DNA of 64,000 nt from Pseudomonas massiliensis (GCF_000826105.1 NZ_CCYK01000004.1:62001-126000); one strand, 5' to 3'; numbered from the stretch's first letter, positions 1 through 9,812 are shown. Numbers and translations are program-made. Notes: generated by a model not told the origin, from the letters alone.

Positions 1-920
1 TCACCCTGGCCTGGATGTCCATATTCGCCAACAGTGCGCTGGATCTCCAGCTTCACGGCGTACTTGACCTCGCCGCTTCGGCCATCGCCGATCCGTCCCG
101 TACGCTGTACCTGATGCTGCAGCAGTACCCTTGGAGCCGCACGGTCATCGCGGTCACGGTGTTCGTCAGCTTCGTCTTCTTCGTCACCTCCGCGGACTCG
201 GGTACCGTGGTGCTGTCCACCTTGTCTGCCAAGGGCGGCGGGCCGGACGAAGACGGCCCCAAGTGGCTGCGTGTGTTCTGGGGTACCGCCACGGCCCTGG
301 TCACTGGCGGCCTGTTGTTCGCCGGCAGTATCGATTCGCTCAAGTCGGCGGTGGTGCTGACCTCCCTGCCGTTCTCCCTGATCCTCTTGCTGATGATGTG
401 GGGCCTGCACAAGGCGTTCTACATGGAGTCTCAGCGGCAGATCGCCCAGCTTTATTCCTTGGCGCCCAGCACGTCTGCGCGCCGTGGCAAGGGGCGTGGC
501 GGCTGGCGTCAACGCCTGAGCCAAGCCGTGCATTTCCCCTCGCGGGATGAGGTGTACCGCTTCATGGAAGGCTCCATTCGCCCAGCGATGCAGGAGGTAT
601 GTGCCGAGTTCGTGGGCAAGGGCCTCACTGCGCGGGTCGAGGAAAACACCGGCCACGACGCTGAAAGCCTGATCGTGACCCACGGCGAGGAACGGCCCTT
701 CATTTATCAGGTGCGCATGCGTGGGTACTTCACGCCGTCGTTCGCTCGCGGCGGGATGGGCAACAAGGAGCTCAAGAACCGCCGCTACTATCGAGCCGAG
801 GTTCATCTAGCAGAAGGCAGCCAGGACTATGACCTGGTTGGCTACAACAAGGAGCAGATCATCACCGACATCCTGGATCAGTACGAACGGCACATGCAGT
901 TCCTGCACCTGGTTCGCTGA
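1..920 (+). CDS. betT: BCCT-family choline transporter, C-terminal part (partial)
   Basis: This is the 3' portion of a gene that begins before the window; the reading frame is open from base 3 and encodes 305 residues to the TGA. The visible protein carries the last membrane helices of a betaine/choline/carnitine transporter, with the FVTSADSGTVVLS segment typical of the BetT scaffold helix. A long hydrophilic C-terminal domain of about 150 residues follows; in BetT proteins such tails sense osmolarity. The family imports choline with Na+ or H+ for glycine betaine synthesis. Substrate assignment rests on the tail and helix motifs, and the N-terminal half cannot be judged. It ends facing the SDR gene, with a hairpin between them. 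Confidence 0.85.
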   Translation, partial: TLAWMSIFANSALDLQLHGVLDLAASAIADPSRTLYLMLQQYPWSRTVIAVTVFVSFVFFVTSADSGTVVLSTLSAKGGGPDEDGPKWLRVFWGTATALVTGGLLFAGSIDSLKSAVVLTSLPFSLILLLMMWGLHKAFYMESQRQIAQLYSLAPSTSARRGKGRGGWRQRLSQAVHFPSRDEVYRFMEGSIRPAMQEVCAEFVGKGLTARVEENTGHDAESLIVTHGEERPFIYQVRMRGYFTPSFARGGMGNKELKNRRYYRAEVHLAEGSQDYDLVGYNKEQIITDILDQYERHMQFLHLVR

Positions 921-925
921 CAGGA

Positions 926-965
926 GGCAGCGGAAGCCGCCGCGCAAAGGCGGTAGTCCGCTGCC
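926..965. terminator. Hairpin between convergent betT and SDR gene
   Basis: A perfect 9-bp outer stem (GGCAGCGGA with TCCGCTGCC) encloses an inner 5-bp stem (CCGCC with GGCGG). It lies between two genes that converge and probably acts on both transcripts. No U-run follows on either strand, so it is not a classic intrinsic terminator. Confidence 0.5.
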
Positions 966-974
966 GGGGCCCCG

Positions 975-1715
975 CTAGACGATCCCGCCGTTGGCACGCA
1001 GCACCTGGCCGTTGATCCAGCCGCCTTCGGGCCCTACCAGGAAAGCCACTATGCCGGCGATATCCTCCGGCTCACCCAGGCGCTCCAGAGGCGGGCGCTT
1101 GGCCAGTTGCTGGATCAGTTCCTCGGTCTTGCCTTCGAAGAACAGCTCAGTGGCGACCGGGCCTGGGGCAACGGCATTGACCGTAATGTCCCGGCCACGC
1201 AGTTCCTGGGCCAATACCTTGGTCAATGACTCCACCGCCGCCTTGCTGGCGATATACAGGGAGTAATTGGGCAGGTTCATGCCCACCGTGCTGCTGGAAA
1301 GATTCACGATGCGGCCGCCGTCGTTCAAGCGCCGAGCCGCCTCGCGCAGTGTATTGAAGGTACCGCGGGTGTTGATGTTGAAGGTATGGTCGAACAGCTC
1401 GTCGCTGCTGTCTGCCAAAGGCACCATCTTCAGGATGCCGGCGTTGTTGACCAGCACGTCGATCTTGCCGAACGCAGCTTCGGCCTCATCGAACAGGCGG
1501 CGTACATCGCTGCTGTCGGCCACGTTCGCCCTGATCGCCACGGCGCGTCCGCCTTCTTCTTTGATGCGTGCAACCAGTTCATCAGCGTCCTTGGCGCTAT
1601 GGGCATAGTTGATGACCACAGCGAAGCCATCGTCCACCAGGCGCAACGCCAGGGCGGCACCAATGCCACGAGAGGCGCCCGTGATCAGGGCTGTTTTCTG
1701 GGTAGCGATAACCAT
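975..1715 (-). CDS. SDR-family oxidoreductase (FabG-like)
   Basis: A classical short-chain dehydrogenase/reductase of 246 residues. The NAD(P)-binding glycine motif TGASRGIG is at residues 12-19, NNAG at 90-93, the catalytic serine near 141 and the Y154-x3-K158 pair follow in order. Length and motifs fit a soluble NAD(P)H-dependent reductase of a carbonyl or 3-oxoacyl substrate. A GAGGAG ribosome site lies 6 bases before the ATG. Its neighbours (a betT-like transporter, an exported hydrolase) give no pathway, so the substrate is unknown. Confidence 0.85.
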   Translation of the reverse strand: MVIATQKTALITGASRGIGAALALRLVDDGFAVVINYAHSAKDADELVARIKEEGGRAVAIRANVADSSDVRRLFDEAEAAFGKIDVLVNNAGILKMVPLADSSDELFDHTFNINTRGTFNTLREAARRLNDGGRIVNLSSSTVGMNLPNYSLYIASKAAVESLTKVLAQELRGRDITVNAVAPGPVATELFFEGKTEELIQQLAKRPPLERLGEPEDIAGIVAFLVGPEGGWINGQVLRANGGIV

Positions 1716-1780
1716 GAAGAGCTCCTCGGATGAAAGTTACAAAACCCTAGCCCAGATACGTGCCTGTTTTCGTGAAACTA

Positions 1781-2767
1781 CTACTTTTTGAGCAATCCCA
1801 GAGTTTCTTTAGCCTGGTAAAGGGCTTTGGCGCCATGGCCCACGCCAGGGATTTCTCCATGTTCCCGCGTCAGGGGTACCTGCCAATCGCGGCTGAGCTG
1901 GCGTTCATAGGCCAGGTAGTTGCGTTGGCGCTGCAGCCGATTGTCGCCCTGGGCCAAGGCGGCGCAGCTGCGGTCCAGCAGGGGATGGCCGGGGTCGTTA
2001 TCCCGGGCGCCTACCAGATAGGTAATGTCGCGCCTGGCATAGCGCTGGAACAATTGGCGGCTGTCCAACCCTGAACCCAGATAGGCTGGTAGCGCCTGCA
2101 AACCGTAGCGGTAACGGTCGACACCCGGGCAGTCACCTTCCACGGTCTGGGCGAAGCCACCCTCGACCGGTCGGCGAGCATCGAAATACAGATAACTCGA
2201 CGGGCTCGAAATGACATAGCGCACCTTGATGCCACGGTTGGCCAAGGCGAGGTCGGCGTGGCCTAGCACTGCATAGCGTTGCAGCAGCTGGCCGCCGGCG
2301 GAATGACCCATCAGTATGATGTGCCGCAGGTGGGGATAATGCTGGTTATCGCCCAACCAGGTGAGCAGTTCGTCCAGGGCCTGTACCGGAGTGATGCCCG
2401 TACGGCCAGCCACCGATGGGCTGGCCTGCATCCAGGTCTTGCTCCACAACGGGAGGTCTCTGCGGCCCGGCAGGTCGTGTGCTGTGAAAAAGCCGGGGGC
2501 CAGCACCAGGGTATGACTCACTGGCCAGGAAAGGTCTGACGATAGTCGCTGGGCGATCCTGAAATAATCCGCTGGGTTACGGCGAACGCCATGAAGAACG
2601 ACGACCACGCGTTCTACTTCGGGGTCGCCACCTGGCATGTTCAACGGCCTGCTAGCGAAGGCCGCCAGGCCGTGATCGACGGCGATCGGCACCCTTTGCA
2701 AGGGCCCGCCCTTGCAGATGCAGGCATAGAGCAGGATCAGCAGGCTGATCGCAAGCTTCTGCAACAT
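1781..2767 (-). CDS. Exported alpha/beta hydrolase
   Basis: Predicted 328-residue serine hydrolase. The start is placed at the internal ATG at 2767, because translation from there gives a signal peptide (hydrophobic residues 5-17, Cys at 16 and 18) and a GGAG lies upstream; the longer open frame would bury this signal. A VVVVLHG segment forms the oxyanion side, the nucleophile elbow is GHSAGG with Ser156, and a late GVGHG supplies the probable catalytic His. Some Cys-containing N-termini of this sort are lipoproteins, but no clean lipobox is seen. The substrate is not predictable. It abuts tauD (stop of tauD at 2822) but its role in taurine use is unproven. Confidence 0.7.
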   Translation of the reverse strand: MLQKLAISLLILLYACICKGGPLQRVPIAVDHGLAAFASRPLNMPGGDPEVERVVVVLHGVRRNPADYFRIAQRLSSDLSWPVSHTLVLAPGFFTAHDLPGRRDLPLWSKTWMQASPSVAGRTGITPVQALDELLTWLGDNQHYPHLRHIILMGHSAGGQLLQRYAVLGHADLALANRGIKVRYVISSPSSYLYFDARRPVEGGFAQTVEGDCPGVDRYRYGLQALPAYLGSGLDSRQLFQRYARRDITYLVGARDNDPGHPLLDRSCAALAQGDNRLQRQRNYLAYERQLSRDWQVPLTREHGEIPGVGHGAKALYQAKETLGLLKK

Positions 2768-2821
2768 GGAAGGGCTCCGCTCAGGGCATTGCCCGAAAGC
2801 TAGCGCCGATTCCGGTTTCAT

Positions 2822-3655
2822 TCAACGTGGCGCATCTCCCAGGATGGTCGCGCGATGCATCACACGACGCGTGGGCCGGTAATCATCCACGGCGTAGTGC
2901 TGGGTTACGCGGTTGTCCCAGAAGGCCACATCGTTGACCCGCCATTGCCAACGCACGGTGAATTCCGGGCGAGTGGAATGGTTGAACAAAAAGGCGAGCA
3001 GGGTGGTGCTTTCCGCCTCGCTCAGCTCGTTGATGCGGGTAGTGAAACCGTCATTGACGAACAGCGCCTTGCGCCCGCTGCGCGGGTGGATGCGTATTAC
3101 CGGATGGCTGACCGGAGGATGACGGCGCCGGGTTTCTTCCCAGCGGGCCAACGCCTCAGGGCTGGTGCCAAAGCGCTCCAGGGGAAAGGATTTGCTGAAC
3201 TCATGGCGCGCCGTCAGGCCTTCGAGCAACCGCTGGATGGGCGCGGACAAACCCTCGAAGGCGGCAATGCCGCTAGCCCAGAGGGTATCGCCACCCTGGG
3301 CCGGCACCTGTTTGGCCGCCAGCACGGCACCCATGGCCGGTGCCGGCAGGAAGGTTACGTCGGTATGCCAGATGGCATTGTCGCGGACATCCGTTACTGC
3401 GGTATCAAGTACCAATACTTCAGGCTGTTCGGGCACGTTGGGGTAGATAGGGTGGATATGCAGGTCGCCGAAGGTCATGGCGAGCCGGGCCTGCTGCTGG
3501 GGCGTCAAAGGCTGCTCCCGGAAGAACAACACCTGATGGTCGAGCAGGGCCTGCTCGAGCGCGTCGCGGTCGGCCTCGCCCAGTGGGCGAGTGAGGTCCA
3601 GGCCATCGATACGCGCACCGATGGCAGGGTTCAGCGGGGTGATGTTCAGTGTCAT
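2822..3655 (-). CDS. tauD: Taurine dioxygenase
   Basis: Fe(II)/2-oxoglutarate-dependent dioxygenase of 277 residues that oxygenates taurine, which breaks down to sulfite and aminoacetaldehyde. The facial triad is H97-x-D99 (in WHTDVTF) and H253, with R268 placed to bind 2-oxoglutarate. The ATG at 3655 was chosen because TauD proteins begin with a short MxLxITPL-like N-terminus; a longer frame starts at TTG. It is last of the tauABCD genes, all on the minus strand, and is expected to be expressed under sulfate starvation. Confidence 0.93.
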   Translation of the reverse strand: MTLNITPLNPAIGARIDGLDLTRPLGEADRDALEQALLDHQVLFFREQPLTPQQQARLAMTFGDLHIHPIYPNVPEQPEVLVLDTAVTDVRDNAIWHTDVTFLPAPAMGAVLAAKQVPAQGGDTLWASGIAAFEGLSAPIQRLLEGLTARHEFSKSFPLERFGTSPEALARWEETRRRHPPVSHPVIRIHPRSGRKALFVNDGFTTRINELSEAESTTLLAFLFNHSTRPEFTVRWQWRVNDVAFWDNRVTQHYAVDDYRPTRRVMHRATILGDAPR

Positions 3656-3694
3656 GGGATTCGCTCGGTTGACCAATACGAAAAGAGGGCGCGA

Positions 3695-4525
3695 TCAATG
3701 GCCACGGCCATGCCAGGGCACCAGTCGACGCTGCAGCGCCCGCAGCCCCAGTTCCAGGGCGAAGGCGACCACGGCGATGACCAGAATGCCAAGAATGACC
3801 ACGTCGGTGATCAGGAACTGCGCGGCGGACTGGACCATGAAGCCCAGGCCGCTGGTGGCGGCGATTAGCTCGGCGGCAACCAGCGTCGACCAGCCTACGC
3901 CCAGCCCGATGCGTACGCCGGTGAGAATATCCGGCAGGGCGCTGGGCAGAATCACATGGCGTACCAGCTGTGTCCGCGTAGCGCCCAGGCATTGGGCGGC
4001 GCGCAGGCGAGCCGGGTCTACGGTGCGCACGCCGGTTGCCGTGGCGATGGCGATGGGCGCGAAGATGGCCAGGTAGATCAGCAAAACCTTGGAGAACTCA
4101 CCGATGCCGCACCAGATGACGATCAGTGGCAGGTAGGCCAAGGGGGGGATCGGCCGGTAGAACTCGATTAGCGGGTCCAGCACCCCTCGGGCGATGCGGT
4201 TGCGGCCAATGGCGATACCGACCGGAATGGCCGTGAGGATGGCCAGGCCCAGGGCCAGGCCGATGCGCTGCAGGCTGGCGCCCAGGTGCTGCCAGAGGGT
4301 CGCATCCATGTAACCGGTGGTTGCCAGCAGCCAGCCCTTCTCCAGTACGGCCGAGGGCGCCGGCAGGAAGAGTGGGTCGACCCAGCCGAAGCGGGTGGCG
4401 GCCCACCAGGCCAGGATCAGCGTGGCGGCAGTAAGGGCACTCAGCGCGCGGGTGCTCAGAGCGCGGCTCGACACGGGCGCGCGACCGGGCGCGTGCCCGG
4501 CCACGGTCAACTCAGCATGGTTCAT
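3695..4525 (-). CDS. tauC: Taurine ABC transporter permease
   Basis: Inner-membrane permease of the taurine importer, 276 residues, with about six hydrophobic segments and the BPD_transp_1 cytoplasmic EAA loop (around [19 protein letters not shown]). An AGGAG lies 5 bases before the ATG. The start codon overlaps the tauB stop by 4 bases, so the two are translationally coupled. It works with TauA (periplasm) and TauB (ATPase). Confidence 0.93.
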   Translation of the reverse strand: MNHAELTVAGHAPGRAPVSSRALSTRALSALTAATLILAWWAATRFGWVDPLFLPAPSAVLEKGWLLATTGYMDATLWQHLGASLQRIGLALGLAILTAIPVGIAIGRNRIARGVLDPLIEFYRPIPPLAYLPLIVIWCGIGEFSKVLLIYLAIFAPIAIATATGVRTVDPARLRAAQCLGATRTQLVRHVILPSALPDILTGVRIGLGVGWSTLVAAELIAATSGLGFMVQSAAQFLITDVVILGILVIAVVAFALELGLRALQRRLVPWHGRGH

Positions 4526-5313
4526 GGCGCCTCCTGGGCAGCAGCGTGGCGTTGCGAGAAGACCTGGGCCAATACCCGCTCGCGAGTCTCGATGAAGCGA
4601 GGGTCCGACTTGATCGCCCGCGCCGATTCGCCGGCAGCGTAGCGGCGGCCGAAGTCCAGGCTGAGTCTTTGAACGATCCTGCCTGGATTGGGCGCCAGAA
4701 GAATCAGGTCGGTGGCCAGGAACACGGCCTCTTCGATGTCATGGGTAATGAGGAACACAGGCTTGGCCGTGCGCTTCCATACCGACAGCAACAGCTCCTG
4801 CATCTGCTCCCGGGTGAAAGCGTCCAGGGCGCCGAAGGGTTCATCCATCAGCAATATCCGCGGCTCCGCCGCCAGGGCCCGGGCCAGGCCGACCCGCTGG
4901 CGTTGGCCGCCAGACAGTTCCCAGACGCGACGCTGGCCAAAGCCCGCCAACCCCACCAGAGCCAACAGTTGTTCGGCCTTGGCTTCTCGCCTGGGGCGAT
5001 CGATGCCGGCGAGCTCCAGGCCGAAGGCTACGTTCTGTAGCACATTCTGCCAGGGCAAGAGCACATCGTCCTGGAACACCACGGCGCGGTCCGCGCCGGG
5101 GCCCTTCACGTGGATACCGTCAAGGCGCAGGCTACCAGCACTGGGGGGGACGAAACCGGCGATCAGATTAAGCAATGAGGTTTTGCCACTGCCGGAGGGG
5201 CCAAGGGCGACCATCAGCTGTTCAGGGCCCAGGCGCAAGGACAGGTTTTCCAGTACCGGGGCGCTGGCGCCTGGGTAATGGGCGCTGACGCAGTCGAGTT
5301 CTAGCTGTGCCAT
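4522..5313 (-). CDS. tauB: Taurine ABC transporter ATPase
   Basis: ABC ATPase of 263 residues that powers taurine import. Walker [10 protein letters not shown] spans residues 38-46; a Q-loop region ([11 protein letters not shown]), the LSGGQRQR signature, Walker [13 protein letters not shown] and the switch His (LITHDIEEA) follow in order. It overlaps tauC by 4 bases and lies 31 bases after tauA. Close relatives serve nitrate or sulfonate importers, but the tauA and tauD neighbours support taurine. Confidence 0.93.
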   Translation of the reverse strand: MAQLELDCVSAHYPGASAPVLENLSLRLGPEQLMVALGPSGSGKTSLLNLIAGFVPPSAGSLRLDGIHVKGPGADRAVVFQDDVLLPWQNVLQNVAFGLELAGIDRPRREAKAEQLLALVGLAGFGQRRVWELSGGQRQRVGLARALAAEPRILLMDEPFGALDAFTREQMQELLLSVWKRTAKPVFLITHDIEEAVFLATDLILLAPNPGRIVQRLSLDFGRRYAAGESARAIKSDPRFIETRERVLAQVFSQRHAAAQEAP

Positions 5314-5344
5314 GGTGACCCTCCTCTGAATGACGACCCAGCGG

Positions 5345-6328
5345 CTACTGGACGTACTTGGCGCTGACGAAGTCGCTGTAGTCCGGCAGTACGCTCTCGA
5401 CTTTGCCTTGCTCCTTCAGGAAGGCGGCGGTATCCGCGATGGCCTTGGCCGTTCCACCTTGCAGAAGCGCCGGCGAGGTCTGCACCTGGGCCTGGGGGAA
5501 GGCCGAGCCGGCCAGCAGTTCAGGCACGTCGGCCGCGTTGGAGCCGGTGAGCCGCGCGATGTCCTTCACTGGCGCCGAATCCGCCGTCCATTCGTTTCTG
5601 TGTGCCGCGTAGTCGGCATAGGCATCGAGGGTGACACGAGCGAACTTGGCGATCACGTCCGGATGTTTCTCGGCATAGTCCTTGCGCGCCACCCAGACTT
5701 CGAAGGTAGGCGCGCCCCATTGACCCACTTGGGCGGCATCGGTCAGCACCGTGCCGGTCTTGCGGATTTCGCCCAGGGCCGGCGACCACACGAAGGCGCC
5801 GTCGATGTCGCCGCGTTTCCAGGCTGCGGCGATCTCCAAGGGTTGCAGGTTCACTACCTTCACCTTGCTGGTGTCCAGCCCCCAATGCTTGAGCGCCCCC
5901 AAGAGGCTGTAGTGAGAGGTGGACACGAAGGGTGTCGCAATGGTTTTGCCAACAAGGTCTTCAGGCTTGCTGATGCCGCTGCCATTGCGTACCACCAGCT
6001 GCTCCGAGCTGTTGATCTGAGCAGACACAATGAACGCCACTATGGGCAGCTTGCGCGAAGCCGCCGCGGCCAGCGGGCTGGAGCCGAGGTTGCCAATCTG
6101 AACATTGCCCGAGGCCAGGGCGGTCACTACTTCCGAGCCGCTATTGAAACGGCGCCAGTCGATCTTTTCTCCGATCGCCTTCTCATAGGCACCAGAAGCC
6201 TGGGGTACCTTGCTTGGGTCGATGCCGGTCTGGTAGGCCACGGTAAGATCTGCAGCCTGGGCGGACACCGTAGCGGCAGCCAGGGCAAGAGCGGTGATCA
6301 ATGAGTGGAAGCTGAGGGTGCGGGCCAT
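5345..6328 (-). CDS. tauA: Taurine-binding periplasmic protein
   Basis: Substrate-binding protein of 327 residues with a signal peptide ending near residue 26 ([14 protein letters not shown]). The mature part is an NMT1/SsuA-like two-lobe fold that delivers taurine to TauBC. It is the first gene of the tau operon. The AT-rich region upstream, shared with divergent lsfA, probably holds the sulfur-starvation promoter. Confidence 0.92.
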   Translation of the reverse strand: MARTLSFHSLITALALAAATVSAQAADLTVAYQTGIDPSKVPQASGAYEKAIGEKIDWRRFNSGSEVVTALASGNVQIGNLGSSPLAAAASRKLPIVAFIVSAQINSSEQLVVRNGSGISKPEDLVGKTIATPFVSTSHYSLLGALKHWGLDTSKVKVVNLQPLEIAAAWKRGDIDGAFVWSPALGEIRKTGTVLTDAAQVGQWGAPTFEVWVARKDYAEKHPDVIAKFARVTLDAYADYAAHRNEWTADSAPVKDIARLTGSNAADVPELLAGSAFPQAQVQTSPALLQGGTAKAIADTAAFLKEQGKVESVLPDYSDFVSAKYVQ

Positions 6329-6580
6329 GGGAATGCCTGGGAAGTGAATAATGCGACGATAATATTGTTATAAGAAATGTTAAATAAATACTTTTTGGTT
6401 ATTAGCTTATGGCGAATGTCCGAGCCCGCAAGACAGGAAACACAGGTTCAGCTAAACCTGTCAGGGCTGCCTACGCAGTTAGTACGCCTGGAAGTAAGGT
6501 TATAAGCAGAGAATCATTTATTCCTTCTGGTCTTCTTCTAACTGATGCAGCATGACCTGACAGACCCAAGGAGCTACCTC
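6329..6580. promoter_or_regulatory. Divergent tauA / lsfA control region
   Basis: A 252-base gap between two outward-facing genes. Bases 6355-6410 are strikingly AT-rich for this genome and include AAATAAATA at 6382-6390, also found upstream of ssuE (9141-9149). A perfect 7-bp inverted repeat (ACAGGTT / AACCTGT, 6-base spacer) lies at 6442-6461 on the lsfA side. Both genes belong to the sulfate-starvation response in related strains, so a CysB-type activator is plausible; no site was proven. Confidence 0.5.
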
Positions 6581-7219
6581 ATGAGCCTTAAGCTGGGCGA
6601 TATCGCCCCTGATTTCGAACAGGATTCCAGCCTCGGCCGTATCCGCTTCCACGAATGGCTTGGCAACAGTTGGGGTGTGCTGTTTTCTCACCCTGCCGAC
6701 TTCACTCCGGTGTGCACCACTGAGCTGGGCTTTACCGCCAAGCTCAAAGAAGAATTCGACAAGCGCGGCGTCAAGGCCATCGCACTCTCGGTAGACCCGG
6801 TCGAGTCCCACGTGAAATGGATCGACGATATCAACGAAACCCAAAGTACCCAGGTGAACTTCCCTATCCTGGCCGATGCGGACCGCAAGGTCTCCGACCT
6901 GTACGACCTGATCCACCCCAACGCCAATGACACGCTGACGGTGCGCTCGTTGTTCATCATCGATCCGAACAAAAAGGTGCGTCTGACCATCACCTATCCC
7001 GCCAGCACGGGGCGAAATTTCAACGAGATACTGCGGGTGATCGATTCGCTGCAGCTGACCGACAACCACAAGGTGGCTACCCCCGCCAACTGGCAGGACG
7101 GTGAAGACGTGGTGATCGTGCCTTCTCTGAAAGACGAAGGCGAGATTGCGCAGCGGTTCCCCAAGGGCTATCGCGCGGTCAAGCCCTACCTGCGCCTGAC
7201 ACCGCAGCCCAACCGCTGA
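6581..7219 (+). CDS. lsfA: 1-Cys peroxiredoxin (Prx6/LsfA type)
   Basis: Peroxiredoxin of 212 residues that reduces H2O2 and organic hydroperoxides in the cytoplasm. The active-site motif PADFTPVCTTE places the peroxidatic Cys at residue 45. The long C-terminal part without a resolving Cys fits the 1-Cys Prx6 class. The ATG at 6581 has AGGAG about 8 bases upstream and matches the family N-terminus MSLKLGDIAPDF; a longer upstream frame is not used. LsfA is known as a sulfonate-starvation protein in P. putida, matching its place between the tau and ssu loci. Confidence 0.92.
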   Translation: MSLKLGDIAPDFEQDSSLGRIRFHEWLGNSWGVLFSHPADFTPVCTTELGFTAKLKEEFDKRGVKAIALSVDPVESHVKWIDDINETQSTQVNFPILADADRKVSDLYDLIHPNANDTLTVRSLFIIDPNKKVRLTITYPASTGRNFNEILRVIDSLQLTDNHKVATPANWQDGEDVVIVPSLKDEGEIAQRFPKGYRAVKPYLRLTPQPNR

Positions 7220-7241
7220 AACCTATGCCTAGCAGGGCTTT

Positions 7242-7271
7242 GGGGGCCACGAGGGTGGTCCCCCTTTTTTT
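7242..7271 (+). terminator. Intrinsic terminator of lsfA
   Basis: Stem GGGGGCCAC with GTGG-T-CCCCC (one bulged T), loop GAGG, then a run of seven T. It begins 23 bases after the lsfA stop codon. Confidence 0.85.
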
Positions 7272-7306
7272 GTTGGGCACTGGCACCGAGCCGGATATGT
7301 ATAGCG

Positions 7307-7376
7307 GTTGGAGCCAGCGAAGCTGGGAATTCGCGCAAGCTATCAGCGCTCGTTCCCTAGCTTCGCTAGGTCCCAC
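7307..7376. repeat. Inverted pair of REP-like elements (REPIN-like)
   Basis: The left arm has GTTGGAGCCAGCGAAGCTGG and the right arm, read on the minus strand, GTGGGACCTAGCGAAGCTAG. The arms share a core with AGCGAAGCT. Two REPs facing each other about 15 bases apart, between convergent genes (lsfA, pitA), is the usual arrangement of Pseudomonas REP doublets. Confidence 0.6.
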
Positions 7377-7412
7377 ACAACCTGCCTCGGTGCTCTGCCT
7401 GACATCATTCCC

Positions 7413-9017
7413 TTAGACAAACTGCCGGAACAGCCAGTACAACCCCGCCGAGAGCGCAATGGCGGCGGGGAGGGTGAGTACCCAGGCCATCAGCAGATTG
7501 CGTATGGTGCGCATCTGCAGGCCTGAGCCATTGGCCGCCATGGTGCCGGCCACGCCTGACGAGAGTACGTGGGTGGTCGATACCGGCAGGCCGTACATGT
7601 CGGCCGCGGCGATAGTCAGCATGGCGACGGTTTCGGCGCTAGCACCCTGGGCGTAGGTCAAGTGCGTCTTGCCGATGCGCTCGCCTACGGTGATCACGAT
7701 ACGACGCCAGCCCACCAGGGTGCCCAGGCTCAAGGCGATGGCTACCGCTACCTTCACCCACGGCGGGATGAAGCGTGTCGCCTCGTTGGTATAGGCCTGG
7801 AAGGCTTTGAGCTTGTCCTTGGTATCGGCGTTGAAGCTCCCCAACTTTTCTTTGTCCATCAGCCGAATCGTTTCCGACGCCAGATACATGTCGTTGCGTA
7901 CGTTGGAGCTGGCTTGCGGCGGTACCCGATCCAGGGAGCCGTAGCCCTTGACCTGGTCGCCGATGCTGCCGATCAGGCTTGCCAGCGCCGGGACCAGCCC
8001 GGGGCTGGCTTTCTTGTCGATGAGAAATTGTTCCAGCTGCTGCCGTGGCGCCTCGCTCGGGGTACCGGGTTCTGCCTGTAGCAAAGCTTGCTGCGTAACC
8101 TGGGCCAGGGCGGCGAACCTTTGGGTCTCGGGTTCGGGAATGGCACGGTTCAGGGCATACGCCATGGGCAAGGTGCCGATCAGGATGAGCATGATAAGTC
8201 CCATGCCCTTTTGCCCATCGTTCGAGCCATGAGCGAAGGACACCCCGGTACAGGTCATGATCAACAGCCCACGAATCCAGAACGGCGGCGGCGTGTTGCC
8301 CTCCGGGGCCTGGTACAGCGCGCGGTTCTTCACTAGATGGCGCAGAAGCAGCATCAACCCGGCCGCGCAGGCGAAGCCGATCAAGGGCGACAGCAGCAGG
8401 GCATAGCCGACCTTGGCCGCCTGGCTCCAGTCCACCCCGGACGTACCATCGCGGCCGCTCATCCAGGCATTGGCTACCCCTACGCCGATGATCGAGCCGA
8501 TCAGCGTATGGGAAGAAGACGCCGGCAGGCCGAGCCACCAGGTGCCCAGGTTCCACAGGATCGCGGCGATCAGCAGGGCGAAGATCATTGCGAAGCCGGC
8601 CGAGGAGCCCACCTGGAGGATCAGGTCCACGGGTAGCAGCGCAATGATGCCAAAGGCCACCGCTCCGCTGGAACTGAGCACCCCGATGAAGTTGAAGGCA
8701 CCTGACCACATCACCGCCACCTGCGCGGGGAGCGAATGGGTATAGATCACAGTCGCCACGGCATTGGCGGTGTCATGGAAGCCGTTGACGAATTCGAAAC
8801 CCAGGGCGATTACCAGGGCGACACCTAGCAGGATGTAGGGTGTCCAGGTGGTGGCATCGACGTTGGACGTATCCAGATCTCGGTTCAGGCTCCAGAACAT
8901 ATAGCCCAGGCCAGCGGCCAACACGGCGTAGAAGAGCGCCTTGACCAAGGGATGGGAACGGCGATCCAGCTCGGGGCCGTTTCGCTTCGCGACTCCGGCG
9001 AGTGTGGTGGTAGTCAT
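7413..9017 (-). CDS. pitA: Inorganic phosphate transporter, Pit family
   Basis: Integral membrane protein of 534 residues with the two PHO4 signature regions: GFEFVNGFHDTANAVATVIYT near residue 75 and SFAHGSNDGQKGMG in the second half. Both copies carry the conserved GxNDxx/GFHDxAN core. A hydrophilic domain of about 120 residues between them fits the longer Pit proteins. It co-transports metal-phosphate with H+ as a low-affinity importer. It has its own promoter region and lies between lsfA and ssuE on the opposite strand, so it is not part of the sulfonate operons. Confidence 0.9.
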   Translation of the reverse strand: MTTTTLAGVAKRNGPELDRRSHPLVKALFYAVLAAGLGYMFWSLNRDLDTSNVDATTWTPYILLGVALVIALGFEFVNGFHDTANAVATVIYTHSLPAQVAVMWSGAFNFIGVLSSSGAVAFGIIALLPVDLILQVGSSAGFAMIFALLIAAILWNLGTWWLGLPASSSHTLIGSIIGVGVANAWMSGRDGTSGVDWSQAAKVGYALLLSPLIGFACAAGLMLLLRHLVKNRALYQAPEGNTPPPFWIRGLLIMTCTGVSFAHGSNDGQKGMGLIMLILIGTLPMAYALNRAIPEPETQRFAALAQVTQQALLQAEPGTPSEAPRQQLEQFLIDKKASPGLVPALASLIGSIGDQVKGYGSLDRVPPQASSNVRNDMYLASETIRLMDKEKLGSFNADTKDKLKAFQAYTNEATRFIPPWVKVAVAIALSLGTLVGWRRIVITVGERIGKTHLTYAQGASAETVAMLTIAAADMYGLPVSTTHVLSSGVAGTMAANGSGLQMRTIRNLLMAWVLTLPAAIALSAGLYWLFRQFV

Positions 9018-9218
9018 CGGGCAGCTCCAGGCTGGAAAGAGGCAACCCTGATCCTGCTCGTCAAATGTTACAAAAAAGTTCTCAAGTTTTCCCTCCGTCA
9101 GCCGGCAGACCAGCGGCTATAAAAAATGGAATAAGCAAAGAAATAAATATGATTTATGGATATATGAAAGCAGGAGTAGGCTCAGCGCTCTGGTTTCAGG
9201 GTTGGCGAGGAGCGTCGG
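9018..9218. promoter_or_regulatory. Divergent pitA / ssuE control region
   Basis: A 201-base gap. Bases 9115-9175 are AT-rich and carry AAATAAATA at 9141-9149, the string also seen upstream of tauA. This is the only long untranslated stretch before the ssu operon, so its promoter should lie here. No convincing -35/-10 pair was identified. Confidence 0.4.
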
Positions 9219-9812
9219 ATGCTTGTGGTATCGATAGGGGGTAGCCCCAGCGTGCGGTCACGCTCCACCATCATGCTTGAGCGAGCACGACAGAGCCTGC
9301 AGCAGCGGGGCATCGAAGTGGTGAGTTACCAAGTGCGGGAGTTTCCCGCCGAAGATCTGCTGCACGCCCGCTTCGATAGCCCGCAGGTCCAGGCATTTCG
9401 GGATGTGGTCGAGCAGGCTGACGGCTTGATTGTCGCGACCCCGGTGTACAAGGCCTCGTTCAGCGGCGCCTTGAAAACCTTGCTTGACCTGTTGCCCGAG
9501 CGGGCCTTGGCCAGCAAGGTGGTCCTGCCTATCGCCACGGGCGGCAGCATCGCCCATATGCTGGCTGTGGACTACGCCCTCAAGCCGGTGCTGGCCGCCT
9601 TGAAAGCTCAGGAAATGCTCCAGGGCATCTTTGCCGAAGATTCCCAGATCGCTTATGGCGAAGGCGCGGCGTCAGCCAGCCTCAGCCCGGCTTTGGAACA
9701 GCGCCTGGAGGGCGCGCTGGAAGAATTTCATCAAGCGCTTGCCCGGCGGCCTCGTCCGCTGTTGCACGGGCAGCTCGGCCGTAGCCTGATCGAGGCGCGC
9801 TGGAGCATCTGA
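9219..9812 (+). CDS. ssuE: NAD(P)H-dependent FMN reductase of the sulfonate system
   Basis: Flavodoxin-like FMN reductase, 197 residues, that supplies FMNH2 to the monooxygenase SsuD. The N-terminal phosphate-binding region reads [12 protein letters not shown] and [21 protein letters not shown] is the typical SsuE/MsuE segment. A GAGGAG site precedes the ATG. It heads the ssu cluster, 81 bases before ssuA, as in P. putida where the operon is ssuEADCBF. Confidence 0.93.
   Translation: MLVVSIGGSPSVRSRSTIMLERARQSLQQRGIEVVSYQVREFPAEDLLHARFDSPQVQAFRDVVEQADGLIVATPVYKASFSGALKTLLDLLPERALASKVVLPIATGGSIAHMLAVDYALKPVLAALKAQEMLQGIFAEDSQIAYGEGAASASLSPALEQRLEGALEEFHQALARRPRPLLHGQLGRSLIEARWSI

Noticed and set aside
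2855..3868. 337-residue open frame opposite tauD
   Set aside because: Antisense shadow of a gene with an intact iron-binding triad.
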